From: Steromphala cineraria
Lineage: Eukaryota; Mollusca; Gastropoda; Trochida; Trochidae
Reading direction: 5' to 3'
Assembly: GCA_916613615.1 (NCBI GenBank)
Contig: OU744726.1
Coordinates: forward strand, 56,312,987 to 56,376,986
DNA: 64,000 nucleotides
The position numbers and the translations under genes are program-made. Positions 1 through 11,417 of the stretch are shown here, in pieces. The notes beneath the pieces were generated by a model that was given only the letters and a program-made list of their open reading frames with translations, had not been told where the DNA came from and did not search any database. Numbering within the stretch: position 1 is the stretch's first letter; each line of letters begins with the position of its first letter.

Positions 1-807
1 TAATCTATATACAGATATTGTGTTTGATTGATGAGATACTGGCGGGTTGGGGAGACCAGCTGTGAAACTTTCACATTACTTTGGTGACAGACTGCAGAGT
101 TTCATAACACATTTACCAGGACAAAACAATACAGCAATTAATACATATTTAAGATTTTACATTGAAGTGATTTTCAGCATAGTTCTCTTGTGGTCACGCC
201 CTTGACAATAAACACCTGGGTATCATAATTATACTATTTGCATTGACGTGGTACAAAAGACTTGAAATATTCAGCAACTATTGTGACGGATAGCTTAAAC
301 AGAAGTCTTAGCGTCCATATCACTTCTTCACTTAACAAGATAACATCCACACAATCCTTACCATATGTTTATGCATGTTACAATTTGATTTTGTAAAACT
401 ATGTTTGGCTTAATATTTGTTTCGTTCAACATCAAATCAGTTCACTGAGATGCGGATGATATTGACAAGACATTATGGGATATCTGCATTTGCTTTCTTA
501 TCAACATCCATACACCATAATACAGCAAAGTACACGCTACTATTTTATATCGACCTGCAACACATAAACCAGGGCTTAAAGGTGAATTCATAAGAACACT
601 TTCCTCATCACAGATACTTGATTAACAACAAATGTCACATGTTTTGTCTTGTAAACCATCATCGGGTCCATGTGAACAAAGGAACCATATGAACTTATTA
701 CAATATACCAATATCTGTAAGTGCATGAGGGCAAAGTTCCACTGCTGTAAGAGTACATCATGTTTGTGTCTTTGTTTCCGCTCCCTTCTCAGTCTGCACA
801 AGCCATC
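1..807. other. No recognisable feature
   Basis: This is A+T-rich sequence with stops in all frames. I see no gene or clear repeat before the minisatellite at 808. Confidence 0.5.
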
Positions 808-1666
808 CAATCAGCCAACTGTCCATACACTGCTAACATGTTGCTCCAATCAGCCAACTGTCCATACACTGTTAACATGTTGCTCCAATCAGCCAACTGT
901 CCATACACTGTTAACATGTTGCTCCAATCAGCCAACTGTCCATACACTGTTAACATGTTGCTCCAATCAGCCAACTGTCCATACACTGTTAACATGTTGC
1001 TCCAATCAGCCAACTGTCCATACACTGTTAACATGTTGCTCCAATCAGCCAACTGTCCATACACTGTTAACATGTTGCTCCAATCAGCCAACTGTCTATA
1101 CACTGTTAACATGTTGCTCCAATCAGCCAACTGTCCATACACTGTTAACATGTTGCTCCAATCAGCCAACTGTCCATACACTGTTAACATGTTGCTCCAA
1201 TCAGCCAACTGTCCATACACTGTTAACATGTTGCTCCAATCAGCCAACTGTCCATACACTGTTAACATGTTGCTCCAATCAGCCAACTGTCTATACACTG
1301 TTAACATGTTGCTCCAATCAGCCAACTGTCCATACACTGTTAACATGTTGCTCCAATCAGCCAACTGTCCATACACTGTTAACATGTTGCTCCAATCAGC
1401 CAACTGTCCATACACTGTTAACATGTTGCTCCAATCAGCCAACTGTCCATACACTGTTAACATGTTGCTCCAATCAGCCAACTGTCTATACACTGTTAAC
1501 ATGTTGCTCCAATCAGCCAACTGTCCATACACTGTTAACATGTTGCTCCAATCAGCCAACTGTCCATACACTGTTAACATGTTGCTCCAATCAGCCAACT
1601 GTCCATACACTGTTAACATGTTGCTCCAATCAGCCAACTGTCCATACACTGTTAACATGTTGCTCC
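808..1666. repeat. 39-bp minisatellite, 22 copies, with 195-bp higher order
   Basis: The unit begins CAATCAGCCAACTGTCCATA and contains GTTAAC. Twenty-two near-perfect copies are followed by a decayed tail to about 1690. A C-to-T variant (CTGTCTATAC) occurs only in copies 8, 13 and 18, exactly 195 bp apart, showing expansion in blocks of five units. Because 39 is divisible by 3 and the unit has no stop in several frames, long spurious ORFs (13-residue repeats) appear on both strands. Confidence 0.98.
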
Positions 1667-3304
1667 ATGACAACATGTTGCCCAAATAATGACAACATTC
1701 ACCAAAATTGTTCGCACAACAGCCAGTTACCAAGTTAATGCAAGCACTTAAAAATAATACTCTACTCTACTTAAAGTAAGTACAAAGTCTTATCAATAAA
1801 ACAAATTTAGGTAATTTGACTCTTTTGTAAATAAAATATTTTTCAACTAAGCACTTAAAGTAGTTTTCAAGAAACAGATAAAACCACAAAAACTTGTCCA
1901 CAGACATAAACATAATTTTGAAAGCTTGTACCTCGTTTATCTCTGGAAATCAGGTAGGATAATTATATGGTTTAAAAAATGCACCAACAAACATAATCTT
2001 CTGCCAACTAAGTCAGATAAAGATTGCATGGTATTTATCAATGATTGACAAACACTCCTTTTCTTTTAAGATGTTATCCTTTGAATAATATAACAGTGTC
2101 AACTATGGAGTGGTGATATTATGTTCTTCTTACTGGTCTAATTTCTAAAATTTGACATAACTTGGCAAATGTTAATTTAAACACAATAATTGCATGAAAA
2201 ATTGTGACAGGGTCCCTGAGCAAAACAAGGTAAGATCATTTCTACATGCCTCCATAAACTAAAACAAGGTAAGATCATTTCTACATGCCTCCATAAACTA
2301 AAACAAGGCTTCAACATACACAAAATTTATCATTTTCCTTACATATTGACTAATATTTACCAAACTCACTGAGTCATAAGAATAAGGAGAAGTCTGCTGT
2401 TTGTATTGTTTGGTTTTCCCTTCCAATCGACTTATCATCAATGTACACCACTCTACTAAGGTGTTCTGATGACACACAGTGACTCAATATCTAAGGCACC
2501 TTGGAACGTAGAGAATGGTATTCCAGAAAACCTCTGGGCTGGCTGTTTTTTCAGAAGTAGCAATATAGGCAGTTGGACTTAACTGATAATCCTTTATCAC
2601 TGATCTATTGGGAAGCTTCAACATCAGCACCATAAATATCTAACAAATAAAACAAAAAGCACAATTTCTTAAAAACATATCAACGGCTAAAACAGTGAAA
2701 GTGAAAAGTATTCACAACTGAGTACTAGTCAAAGGTTGTTAATCAAGAGCACACGTACTGAATGTGATGAGCCCACCATCATCATCATATGGCCTTTGTT
2801 ATAAAACAAGCTGGAGCAGCAGCACTATGATCCCATTTGTGAGGTTGAATCAATCACAGGCTACGGTTAAGTAGTTTCTAGACATGGTACATGCACAGAC
2901 TTGGAGATCAACATACTATTAGGACTTCCACATCAATAACATAATGAAGACCACTTACTTTAAATATCACAATCATCAATACATGAGAATAAAACTATTA
3001 TGCATGAGTATTTACCTCTGTGGTAAAATCATAAATGACACTAATCAGCTTGTAGTAGCTGAAAAAATAATGAATACTGAACACATGGGCATAAATGACT
3101 TTCTTTTATGCATATTGCATTACTGTTAATTGACTTGGGAACATTGCCCCTTCTTTTCCTGTGAGTACAGGGACTATATGTCTTGACAGATGCAAGATAT
3201 AAGAGATAGAGCAAAGAGAGAAGAAATAGAGTAGGCATTGTACTCAGCATAAAAGAGGGAAGTATTATTGGAACTAATCAAAAAGATGTGCGAGCCAGTT
3301 GGTT
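1667..3304. other. Downstream flank of ERC, small tandem duplication
   Basis: No gene is seen. A stretch of about 44 bp containing AAAACAAGGTAAGATCATTT is present twice in tandem at 2221-2311. At about 3190-3270 a degenerate copy of the 75-bp unit found at 3305 can be recognised (it shares ACTCAGCATAAA with purine-rich flanks) and probably represents the ancestral single copy. Confidence 0.5.
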
Positions 3305-4054
3305 GCAGAGAGAGCAACAACTGAAGCAGGCAGTGGACTCAGCATAAAGGAGAGACATATTTGTGTGAGTGTGCAGGGTGCAGAGAGAGCAACAACTGAA
3401 GCAGGCAGTGGACTCAGCATAAAGGAGAGACATATTTGTGTGAGTGTGCAGGGTGCAGAGAGAGCAACAACTGAAGCAGGCAGTGGACTCAGCATAAAGG
3501 AGAGACATATTTGTGTGAGTGTGCAGGGTGCAGAGAGAGCAACAACTGAAGCAGGCAGTGGACTCAGCATAAAGGAGAGACATATTTGTGTGAGTGTGCA
3601 GGGTGCAGAGAGAGCAACAACTGAAGCAGGCAGTGGACTCAGCATAAAGGAGAGACATATTTGTGTGAGTGTGCAGGGTGCAGAGAGAGCAACAACTGAA
3701 GCAGGCAGTGGACTCAGCATAAAGGAGAGACATATTTGTGTGAGTGTGCAGGGTGCAGAGAGAGCAACAACTGAAGCAGGCAGTGGACTCAGCATAAAGG
3801 AGAGACATATTTGTGTGAGTGTGCAGGGTGCAGAGAGAGCAACAACTGAAGCAGGCAGTGGACTCAGCATAAAGGAGAGACATATTTGTGTGAGTGTGCA
3901 GGGTGCAGAGAGAGCAACAACTGAAGCAGGCAGTGGACTCAGCATAAAGGAGAGACATATTTGTGTGAGTGTGCAGGGTGCAGAGAGAGCAACAACTGAA
4001 GCAGGCAGTGGACTCAGCATAAAGGAGAGACATATTTGTGTGAGTGTGCGGGGC
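3305..4054. repeat. 75-bp minisatellite, 10 apparently identical copies
   Basis: The unit starts GCAGAGAGAGCAACAACTGA and ends GTGTGCAGGGT. Ten copies appear identical until the last few bases of the final one. The array lies 34 bp downstream of the ERC stop codon, so it would be in the 3' UTR of the exon-15 transcript. The 25-residue repeats read from it in three frames are not credible proteins. Confidence 0.97.
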
Positions 4055-4087
4055 CCGGAGATATTACCAAGAGAAGTAGGGAGAGGG

Positions 4088-4246
4088 TTATGAGTCTAGG
4101 AGAGAAGCATCTGGTGCAGTAAGTACGTATGGGTCAACGAGCTCTGGTGTTGTGGAACGTAAGCGTGGGGTTGAAGACTTCTTTGATTTTTTTCTCTCAT
4201 CTTTCCCATGATGCTCCTTATGGATGAGCCGCATTCTGTTTTGAGT
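4088..4246 (-). CDS. ERC: ERC exon 15 (C-terminus and stop)
   Basis: This exon encodes residues 1029-1080 and a TAA stop. After a TGTTTCAG acceptor it reads TQNRMRLIHKEHHGKDERKK, matching vertebrate TQNRMKLMADN right after QQLKQQ. It then has a basic and Ser/Thr/Pro-rich tail ending APDASLLDS. Neither the CAST-type IWA PDZ-binding end nor the Rab11-FIP-like C-terminal domain of ELKS is present, so this may be one of several alternative ends. The 75-bp minisatellite lies 34 bp past the stop. I see no AATAAA on the minus strand in the next kilobase. Confidence 0.88.
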   Translation of the reverse strand, partial: TQNRMRLIHKEHHGKDERKKSKKSSTPRLRSTTPELVDPYVLTAPDASLLDS

Positions 4247-4419
4247 CTGAAACAGCAAATTCAAGAAAAGTGTTATAAAAATGCAATTACTCCTGTTCAT
4301 TGTAAGTTGAAAAAGTTAATCAAGGCATGATTTGTACAATGCCTTGAATTATATTTTGGTAAATAACATATGTCTTCACAAGATTTCAGTATTCTACTGT
4401 AGGCGATTATTTGAAAAAA

Positions 4420-4890
4420 TAGTCATTGGCTCTGTAGCTCATCAGGCTATCCATAAATTATTGTACAAATGGTCTGTGGGTGTTTTTAGCTTTTGAGGCC
4501 TTATTTATTAGGATGTGTACCTTCAACCTTGTTGCCCTTATAAGGAGTTATCATGAACTACATAAATCATATACCTCATCAAAAATATATAATTTATAAT
4601 CCCTATCAGCTAAGTAGTCTGTACACAAGTTTCTTGCTTTCTATTTCTGCCTTTTGCTTCTGGAAAAGAGGATAAAAATGTATGTGCCCAGTGGACCTAG
4701 TTAGGGGTGATATGGTCACCATATCTATAAATACTAATCCCCATCTGCTACGGGGTAAGTACACAAGGTTTTGCCTTTTTAGGCCATTTGGTTCGTGTGA
4801 AAAAAATAGCCTTTTTAGATTTTTTGAGTGTGACACCTGTAGCCCATATAAGGGGTCACATGGTCACCAAATCTATAGATTATAATCTGG
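4420..4890. mobile_element. Family A Helentron-like element, 5' end and core, degraded
   Basis: It shows the family-A 5' end (TTGGCTCTGTAGCTCATCAGG) and core phrases about ATCCCTATCAGC..TCTGTACACAAG and CCCATATAAGGGGTCACATGG, but no 3' end. It lies in the ERC intron between exons 14 and 15. Confidence 0.7.
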
Positions 4891-5096
4891 AAAAGATTTG
4901 AAGAGTTAGTTGTTCTGGAGATGAAGTTAAGAATTGAGGCTAATTTAGAAGAAAAGGCATCACTAAACGACTACCTCTAACCACATATCAAGTTTCATAA
5001 AGTAATACTAAATGGATTTTGAGAAAGAAGCCAAAACAGAACCCAACCCTCAATGTGAACTAGGTTAAAATTGTTTCCATACAAACCTGAAAAAAT

Positions 5097-5168
5097 AGAG
5101 CCATTGGCTCTGTAGCCCATCAGGCATCATATCAAGTTTGCTTTATACAGGCAAGATGAGCTAAAAAT
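5097..5168. mobile_element. Minimal family A element (ends only, 72 bp)
   Basis: The 5' hairpin AGAGCCATTGGCTCT and TAGCCCATCAGG are followed after only about 40 bp by the 3' end AGATGAGCTAAAAA. No core units are present. It interrupts family-F-like core sequence (GTTTCCATACAAACC before it). Confidence 0.65.
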
Positions 5169-5329
5169 GAAACTGATGTTACCTATTGCAAGAAAACCTA
5201 TAAAAAAATTACAAAACAAATGTATTATTATTCAACACTTTCTAGATCGCCAATATCAGACAGTGAAAGAAGTCCACACTAAAATATCTAAGGAGAAATA
5301 AATTTGCCATAGACTGTCATCTAAAGGAG

Positions 5330-6578
5330 AAAAATAGGTTTTAAAGATTGTGACCCCTGTGACCCTATTTGGGGTCATGGGGTCACAAAACCTACAGTTT
5401 AGAATCCCAATTGGCCAAGGAGTCTACATGCAGTCTTTCAGCTCAATAGACCTTTAGGAGCTAAAGATTATGATGAAAATAAGTTTTTAAGGTTGTGACC
5501 CCTGTGACCCTATTTGGGGTCATGGGGTCACGAAATCTACAATTTAGAATCCCCATTGGCCAAGGAGTCTGCACATATCAATATTAACTCTCTAGACCTT
5601 TTGGAACTGGAGATGAAGATGAGAATTGATTTTTAAGGTTGTGACCCCTGTGACCCTATTTGGGGTCATGGGGTCACGAAATCTACAATTAAGAATCCCC
5701 ATTGGCCAAGGAGTCTGCACATATCAATATTAACTCTCTAGACCTTTTGGAACTGGAGAAGAAGATGAGAATTGATTTTTAAGGTTGTGACCCCTGTGAC
5801 CCTATTTGGGGTCACAGGTTCACCAAAGTTACAAATTAGAATCCCCATTGTCCAAGGAGTCTGCACATATCACTTTCAACTCTCTAGTCCTTTTAGAACT
5901 GGAGAAGAAGATGAAAATAGGTTTTTAAGGTTGTGACCCCTGTGACCCTATTTGGGGTCATGGGGTCACAAAATCTACAATTTAGAATCCCCATTGGCCA
6001 AGGAGTCTGCACATATCGTTTTTAACTCTCTAGTCCTTTTAGAACTGGAGAAGAAGATGAAAATAGGTTTTTAAGGTAGTGACCCCTGTGACCCTATTTG
6101 GAGTCACAGGGTCACCAAAGTTACAAATTAGAATCTCCATTGTCCAAGGAGTCTGCACATATAATTTTCAACTCTCTAGTCCTTTTGGAACTGGAGAAGA
6201 AGATGAAAATAGGTATTTAAGGTTGTGACCCCTGTGACCCTATTTGGGGTCACAGGGTCACCAAAGTTACAAATTAGAATCCCCATTAGCCAAGGAGTCT
6301 GCACATATCATTTTTAACTCTCTAGTCTTTCTGGAACTGGAGAAGAAGATGAAAATAGGTTTTTAAAGTTGTGACCCCTGTGACCCTATTTGGGGTCACA
6401 GGGTCACTAAAGTTACAAATTAGAATCTCCATATGCTAAGGTACTTGTACACAAAATTTCAGCTCTCTAATGTGTATGGTTCATGAGGAGAAGTCGAAAG
6501 TGTCAAAAGTTTACGACGGACGACGGACGACGGGCCATGCCATAAGCCCATCTGGACTTTCAGTCCTGATGAGCTAAA
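5330..6578. mobile_element. Family A core array with 3' end
   Basis: About eight tandem units of roughly 146 bp, each with GTGACCCCTGTGACCCTATT and a mirrored GGGGTCA..GGGTCACC, are followed by a short ACGGACGACGG tract and the 3' end CCTGATGAGCTAAAAA. No 5' end is attached. The reverse-complementary GTGACC/GGTCAC halves could fold each unit into a hairpin. Confidence 0.8.
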
Positions 6579-6660
6579 AATAAAATGTTTACAAAAACCA
6601 AAGTAGCAAAAGTCACCACTCCATCACTAGATCTTACCATATACTAAGTTTCTTGAAAAA

Positions 6661-7962
6661 CTAGATTAGCGTTTGCGGGACACCGCAAAAGCAGAGCAGC
6701 CCCGGAACTTGGGGTTTCGCCTTACCCTGTTCCGCCTTTTACAGGCCTCACCAAATTGGGAATTTTCTCGTGACCTTGACCTTTGACACTCAAGGTCACA
6801 CAATCAATGAACACATTTCATTGAGTATAACATTATTGTAATGAAATAAAGTGTTAAAATTAAATTAATCCATTTTCTCCATATATGTTGACCTTGCTGT
6901 GACCTTGACCTTCGACAGTTCGTACCCAAAACTTTTTGAAAATGTTGTACTTTTCAAGAGATAATATATACAAAATCTAAACTTCATAGCACAAAAACTT
7001 TTCAAGTTATTGTGTTTACAAGGTATTGCAAAAACTCTTGACCTTGACCTTTGACCTTCAAAGTCACACAATAATTGAAAACTTTTTATTGAGTATAACA
7101 ATCATGTATTGATTAAAAGTGATCATAGTTAAAATAAAGCATTTTCGCTAAACCATGCTTTAGTCATGACCTTGCTGTGACCTTGACCTTTGACGGATTG
7201 TAGCCGAAACCTTTTCAAAATGTTTTACTTTTCCAAGGATGATATATACCAAGTTAGAGCCTCATAGCACAAAAACTTTTCAAGTTATCGCGTTTACACG
7301 GAATTTTGCGGTGATTTTATAACTCGTGACCTTGACCTTTGAACTTGAAAGTGAACATGTCATAATGATTCCCTGGAAGTATTAACATTAAGACATGTTC
7401 ATGAGTTCTGAAAAGCTAAATGGGATAAAGTTATACCCAAATTTAGTGTATTTTGTAATAACTCATATCTCATGACCTTGACCGTTGACCTTCAAGGTCA
7501 CACGATCATTGAACACTTTTTATTGAGTATAACAATCATGTATTGATTAAAAGTGTTCATAGTTAAAATAAAGCATTTTCGCTAAAACATGCTTACGTCA
7601 TGACCTTGCTGTGACCTTGACCTTTGACGGATTGTAGCCAAAACCTTTTCAATTTTTTTTACTTTTCCAAGGATGATATATACCAAGTTAGAGCTTCATA
7701 GCACAAAAACTTTTCAAGTTATCGCATTTACAAGGAATTCTTAGAGTGAATACATATCTCGTGACCTTGACCTTTGACCTTGAAAGTGAACGTGTCAAAA
7801 TCGTTCCCCCGAGGTATGAGTAATAAGGTATGAATAAGAGTTCTGGAAAGCTTAGTGGAAAAAAGTTATAGCTAGTAGTACGAGTGCGGCGGCGGCGGCG
7901 GCGGCGATGGAAACTTCACAAAAACTGATAGCAGCCCCGTCCTTAGACGGGGCTGCTAAATA
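6661..7962. mobile_element. Family B Helentron-like element, complete copy
   Basis: The 5' end has the hairpin TTGCGGGACACCGCAA and the subterminal repeat AGCAGCCCCG. Core units carry TGACCTTGACCTTTGAC in both orientations, then come six CGG triplets (7887-7904) and a 28-nt perfect hairpin, AGCAGCCCCG..CGGGGCTGCT, at 7930-7957. The 5' repeat is complementary to the right arm of the 3' hairpin. A second copy is at 43044-43905 and fragments lie at 24720-24960, 35819-36590, 49700-50130, 57040-57170 and 58318-58372. Confidence 0.85.
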
Positions 7963-8089
7963 TTGATATGGCTCGGAAACAAAGTATTTCAGAACCTTGG
8001 AATCTTGGAACAACGAACAGAAGGCAAGACATGTCCCCTGCAACACTTTGCAAGGGACATAATAAGAGTAGAGTGGGGTAGAGTCTGAC

Positions 8090-8237
8090 CAGTTCCTTGA
8101 GTTGTTGAGCCAGCTTCTCCTTCTCCTTGTTGAGTCGCTCCATGTCCTCTGTGTTGCGCTGCTTCTTGGTGCTGGTCATCTCCAGCAGGGCAAGGTTGGC
8201 GTCCTTCTCACTTATTGCAGCCTGGATTGCCTCCTGT
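8090..8237 (-). CDS. ERC: ERC exon 14 (coiled coil)
   Basis: This 148-nt exon completes Lys979 and encodes residues 980-1028. QEAIQAAISEKDANLALLEM is nearly the vertebrate QEALLAAISEKDANIALLEL, and it ends KLAQQLKEL. The acceptor is ATGTCTAG and the donor GTCAGA. The intron to exon 13 is only 221 nt. Confidence 0.96.
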
Positions 8238-8458
8238 CTAGACATGCAAAACACACTCCTTTTTGTAAAAAACATAGCAAGCTAACCCTACCTGACAAAT
8301 CATTTACTGAACTTTTCATTGATTCTTAGACCATTTCTCAAAACATCAAATAAAATTTATCAATCTGCACAAAGGATTACCCTCTGGAATTAATTTAGAT
8401 GAACAACAAAGAGATTTTTGTTAGCAAAAGCTGATTGATTCAAGAGAATGAGACTGAC

Positions 8459-8619
8459 TTCATCTCGAAAACCTCCTCAAGGTGCTTGTGTCTCTCAGAG
8501 TGGAGGCGTCTCAGTCTGACGTCCTTCTCCTCAATCTGCCTGCTCATTCCTGAAACCTTGGCACTCAGGTCCGCCTTCGTGTGCTGCAGGGACGACTGCT
8601 CACCCTTCAGGATCTCAAT
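8459..8619 (-). CDS. ERC: ERC exon 13 (coiled coil)
   Basis: This 161-nt exon encodes residues 926-978 plus two bases of codon 979. It begins IEILKGEQSSLQHTKADLSA and ends ERHKHLEEVFEM, like vertebrate ERRKHLEEVLEMK. The donor GTCAGT was chosen because it gives the conserved KQEA across the junction. The acceptor is GCTGACAG. The 9.9-kb intron before it is the largest in the gene and is almost all transposon. Confidence 0.95.
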
Positions 8620-8944
8620 CTGTCAGCATCAGTACCATTCATTATCACATTCACATCACTTCTCTCACTAACACCAATAGTCCTGCAGAATGGTAAACTT
8701 ATTGTGCATTTTGAGTGAAAAGTAAATTTTTTTTGGCAAAGATGAAGCTCTTGATGTGCTAACAAAATCTAGTTAAAGGGCCTCCCTAATTTCTTCAAAA
8801 TATGATAACCATTGTACATAAAAGCACCATCATTTGAACATGTATAACTTGGTTTTGTAAGGTTTTTAAGTAACCGGTATGCTTTTGATCAAATTCGAGT
8901 AAGATTCTTCATATGTCTTGACAACATGTTTGCTAAAATAAAGA

Positions 8945-9487
8945 TAGAGCCATTGACTCTGTAGCTCATCAGGATTCATATTCAATTTTACCTTGAGGGG
9001 ATATTACTGTTGTCCCTTCCTAAATAGGGGCCAAAGGGTCACAAAATGTAAATTTTAGAATCCCCATTACCTAAGGAATTTCTATAAAACATTTCAGCAT
9101 CCTATGCCTTGTGCTTCTGGAGAAGAAATGGAAAAGGGCTGAGTTTAAATAGGGGCCTCAGGGTCACCAATTCTTAAATCAGGTATGTTTAATCAATTCT
9201 GAAATTGAAATTGCTCAAACATTCGAAGAAAATGAAAAAAAAGCCACTGGCTCAGTAGCTCATCAGGCTTCAAATCAACTTATGAGTCTGTAGACAAGGC
9301 TTCAGTTTTCTAGGCCTTAAACTTCTGGAGAAAAAGATGAAAATAGGTTTTAAGGGTGTGCCAAAGTTATGAATTATATTCCTCACTAATTAAGTAGTAG
9401 GTACACAAGGTTTCAGCTTTCTAGGCCTTAAGCGTTTGGAGAAAAAGATGTAAATAGGTATTTAGAGCCTGGCCCCTGTGGCCCTTA
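8945..9487. mobile_element. Two family A copies, the second split by an insertion
   Basis: Family-A 5' ends are at 8945 (GAGCCATTGACTCTGTAGCTC) and 9243 (CCACTGGCTCAGTAGCTCATC). The second copy's core stops at CCCTTATTAA and resumes at 11414, because a TTAA-flanked TIR element sits between. Confidence 0.75.
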
Positions 9488-9491
9488 TTAA

Positions 9492-11413
9492 AGGCACCAC
9501 TCGAGCGGCTTTCATCCGCCATGTTGAAAGGCTAGCTTTGCGAGAAAACAAATGTACTGTAATATACTTATTCATTAGCAAACTTTAAGTAATAACTACT
9601 TGTTTGATAGAAGAGGAGCATATTTACAAATAATTCATAATAAAAGTTATCAGCTGCAACAGCATTTTGTCGTAGTAATGCATTCCACGATCGTAGCTTC
9701 GATGATTGGCTTCATTTCACGATGTTTTTCTTTTTTGAGCGATACACTTTATTTTTTGTCAAATTGTCAAATCTTTAACAACTAAAATGATTATTTTACA
9801 AACATATATGAAACAAGTGAAGAAGCGAACAAAGCTCACATACCCCCGTTCCCTACTTTGTTCAAAGAATTTCAAATAGTAAAACTGATTAATATTGGTT
9901 AAAGTATGATAGTTGAGTATACAGTAAGTCATTGTGTAAGTCTTCTTTCAACTGAAACCCAAATACCGAATTCATTAATAGGTTTTACAATTAAAAGGGT
10001 ACATCTAGAGATAATGGTTGATCTTTGTTTCAAATTTGAGGTAGTTATCATGAATATTCTACAAGATGCACTGAGGACAAAATTATTTTTGTTGAGTCAC
10101 TTTGTAAGTTATGTTTTCCAAAGAAACCACAGAGAAGAAAATCCATATATATCGTTTAACTCTCACAAGGCATATCCAGCAATCACGATTGACATATGTA
10201 GCAAATTTTGTGAAGCTGAGATGTATATTTCATGAAATATGTTCAGGACGAAGTAATTTATCAAATTAAAAAAATGTGATGGTCTAATCCTCAAATGGCA
10301 CATCTAGTGATCATGGTTGATAAGTGTATGAAGTTTGGTGAAGCTAGCATGAATAGTTTGGGAGATATGCTCCGGACAAAAGACTTGGTCGAAGAGTTAC
10401 TGTTTCAGTCATGTTTCCATGGAAACCGCAAAAAAAAAGAAGAATTTGTTGGTCTAACCCTTAAAAGGCACAACTAGGGATCATGGTTGATAAGTGTATG
10501 AAGTTTGGTGAAGCTAGCATGAATAGTTTGGGAGATATGCTCCGGACAAAAGACTTGGTCCAAGAGTCACTGTTTTAGTCATGTTTCCATGGAAACCGCA
10601 CAAAATACAAATAATTTGTTGGTCTAACCCTTAAAAGTCACAACTAGGGATCATGATTGATAAGTGTATGAAGTTTGGTGAAGCTAGCATGCATAGTTTT
10701 TGAGATCTGCTCCGCACAAAACGACTTCCTCAAAGAGTCACTTTTTAGTCACGTTTCAACGGAAACCGCAAAAATGAAAATTCAGAAATAGTTCTAACCC
10801 TCAAAAGGCACAACTAGGGATCATGGTTGACATCTGTATGAAGTTTGATGAAGCTAGCATGCATAGTTTTGGAGATATGCTCCGCACAAAACGACTTCCT
10901 CAAAGAGTCATTTTTTAGTCACGTTTCCATGGAAACCGCAAAAATGAAAATTCAGAAATAGTTCTAACCCTCAAAAGGCACAACTAGGGATCATGGTTGA
11001 CATCTGTATGAAGTTTGATGAAGCTAGCATGCATAGTTTTGGAGATATGCTCCGCACAAAACGACTTCCTCAAAAAGTCACTTTTTAGTCACGTTTCCAT
11101 GGAAACCGCAAAAATGAAAATTCAGAAATAGTTCTAACCCTCAAAAGGCACAACTAGGGATCATGGTTGACAGCAGTTTGATGAGGCTAGCATGCATAGT
11201 TTTGGAGATCTGCTCCGCACAAAGTTTTGGGACGGACGGACAGACGGACAGACGGACGGACGGAAAGAATGAACGCTATATACCCCCGCTTACACTGTAA
11301 GGCGGGGGTATAATTAAGTGTGAAATTATCATGTTAAAATCATATATTATTGTAAACAGGTAAGTCCTCCTGAATTTCGTTTCCACAAAAAATACCCCGC
11401 TCGAATGGTCCCT
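9492..11413. mobile_element. TIR element with TTAA target duplication
   Basis: The termini are AGGCACCACTCGAGCGG on the left and, reverse-complemented, AGGGACCATTCGAGCGG on the right (15 of 17 match). TTAA lies on both sides (9488-9491 and 11414-11417). TTAA duplication is known for piggyBac and Kolobok; this cannot be resolved here because no transposase is present. The element sits inside a family-A core and itself hosts the family-E element at 9817-11314. Confidence 0.82.
9817..11314. mobile_element. Family E Helentron-like element
   Basis: The 5' end is GTGA..TCAC then ATACCCCCG. The core has about five units of roughly 170 bp containing GGCACAACTAGGGATCATGG and GAAACCGCA. A GGAC tract at about 11229-11265 precedes a 3' hairpin CCCCCGCTTAC..GTAAGGCGGGGG and TATAA. 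A related copy is at 53315-54133. Confidence 0.82.
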
Positions 11414-11417
11414 TTAA

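Noticed and set aside
808..1666. CRISPR array
   Set aside because: Units are directly contiguous with no unique spacers and the window is eukaryotic. The same holds for the other arrays.
632..1738. Long ORFs (up to 368 codons) on both strands over the 39-bp array
   Set aside because: They are produced by a stop-free unit whose length is a multiple of 3. They are open in several frames on both strands and have no flanking gene structure.
2761..2790. Possible alternative ERC C-terminal exon (minus strand, DDDGG-like)
   Set aside because: It comes from a short GAT repeat, has no IWA ending, and no acceptor in phase with exon 14 was seen.
3274..4093. 250-residue repeat ORFs on both strands over the 75-bp array
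   Set aside because: They have the same cause. The array is most likely untranslated sequence after the ERC stop.
7887..7904. CGG repeat as a gene-associated fragile-site or CpG promoter repeat
   Set aside because: It occurs at the same place in two family B copies, so it is the element's own microsatellite.
9600..10477. Plus-strand ORFs of 60-109 codons
   Set aside because: They lie within the TTAA element and the family E core and show no protein-like conservation.
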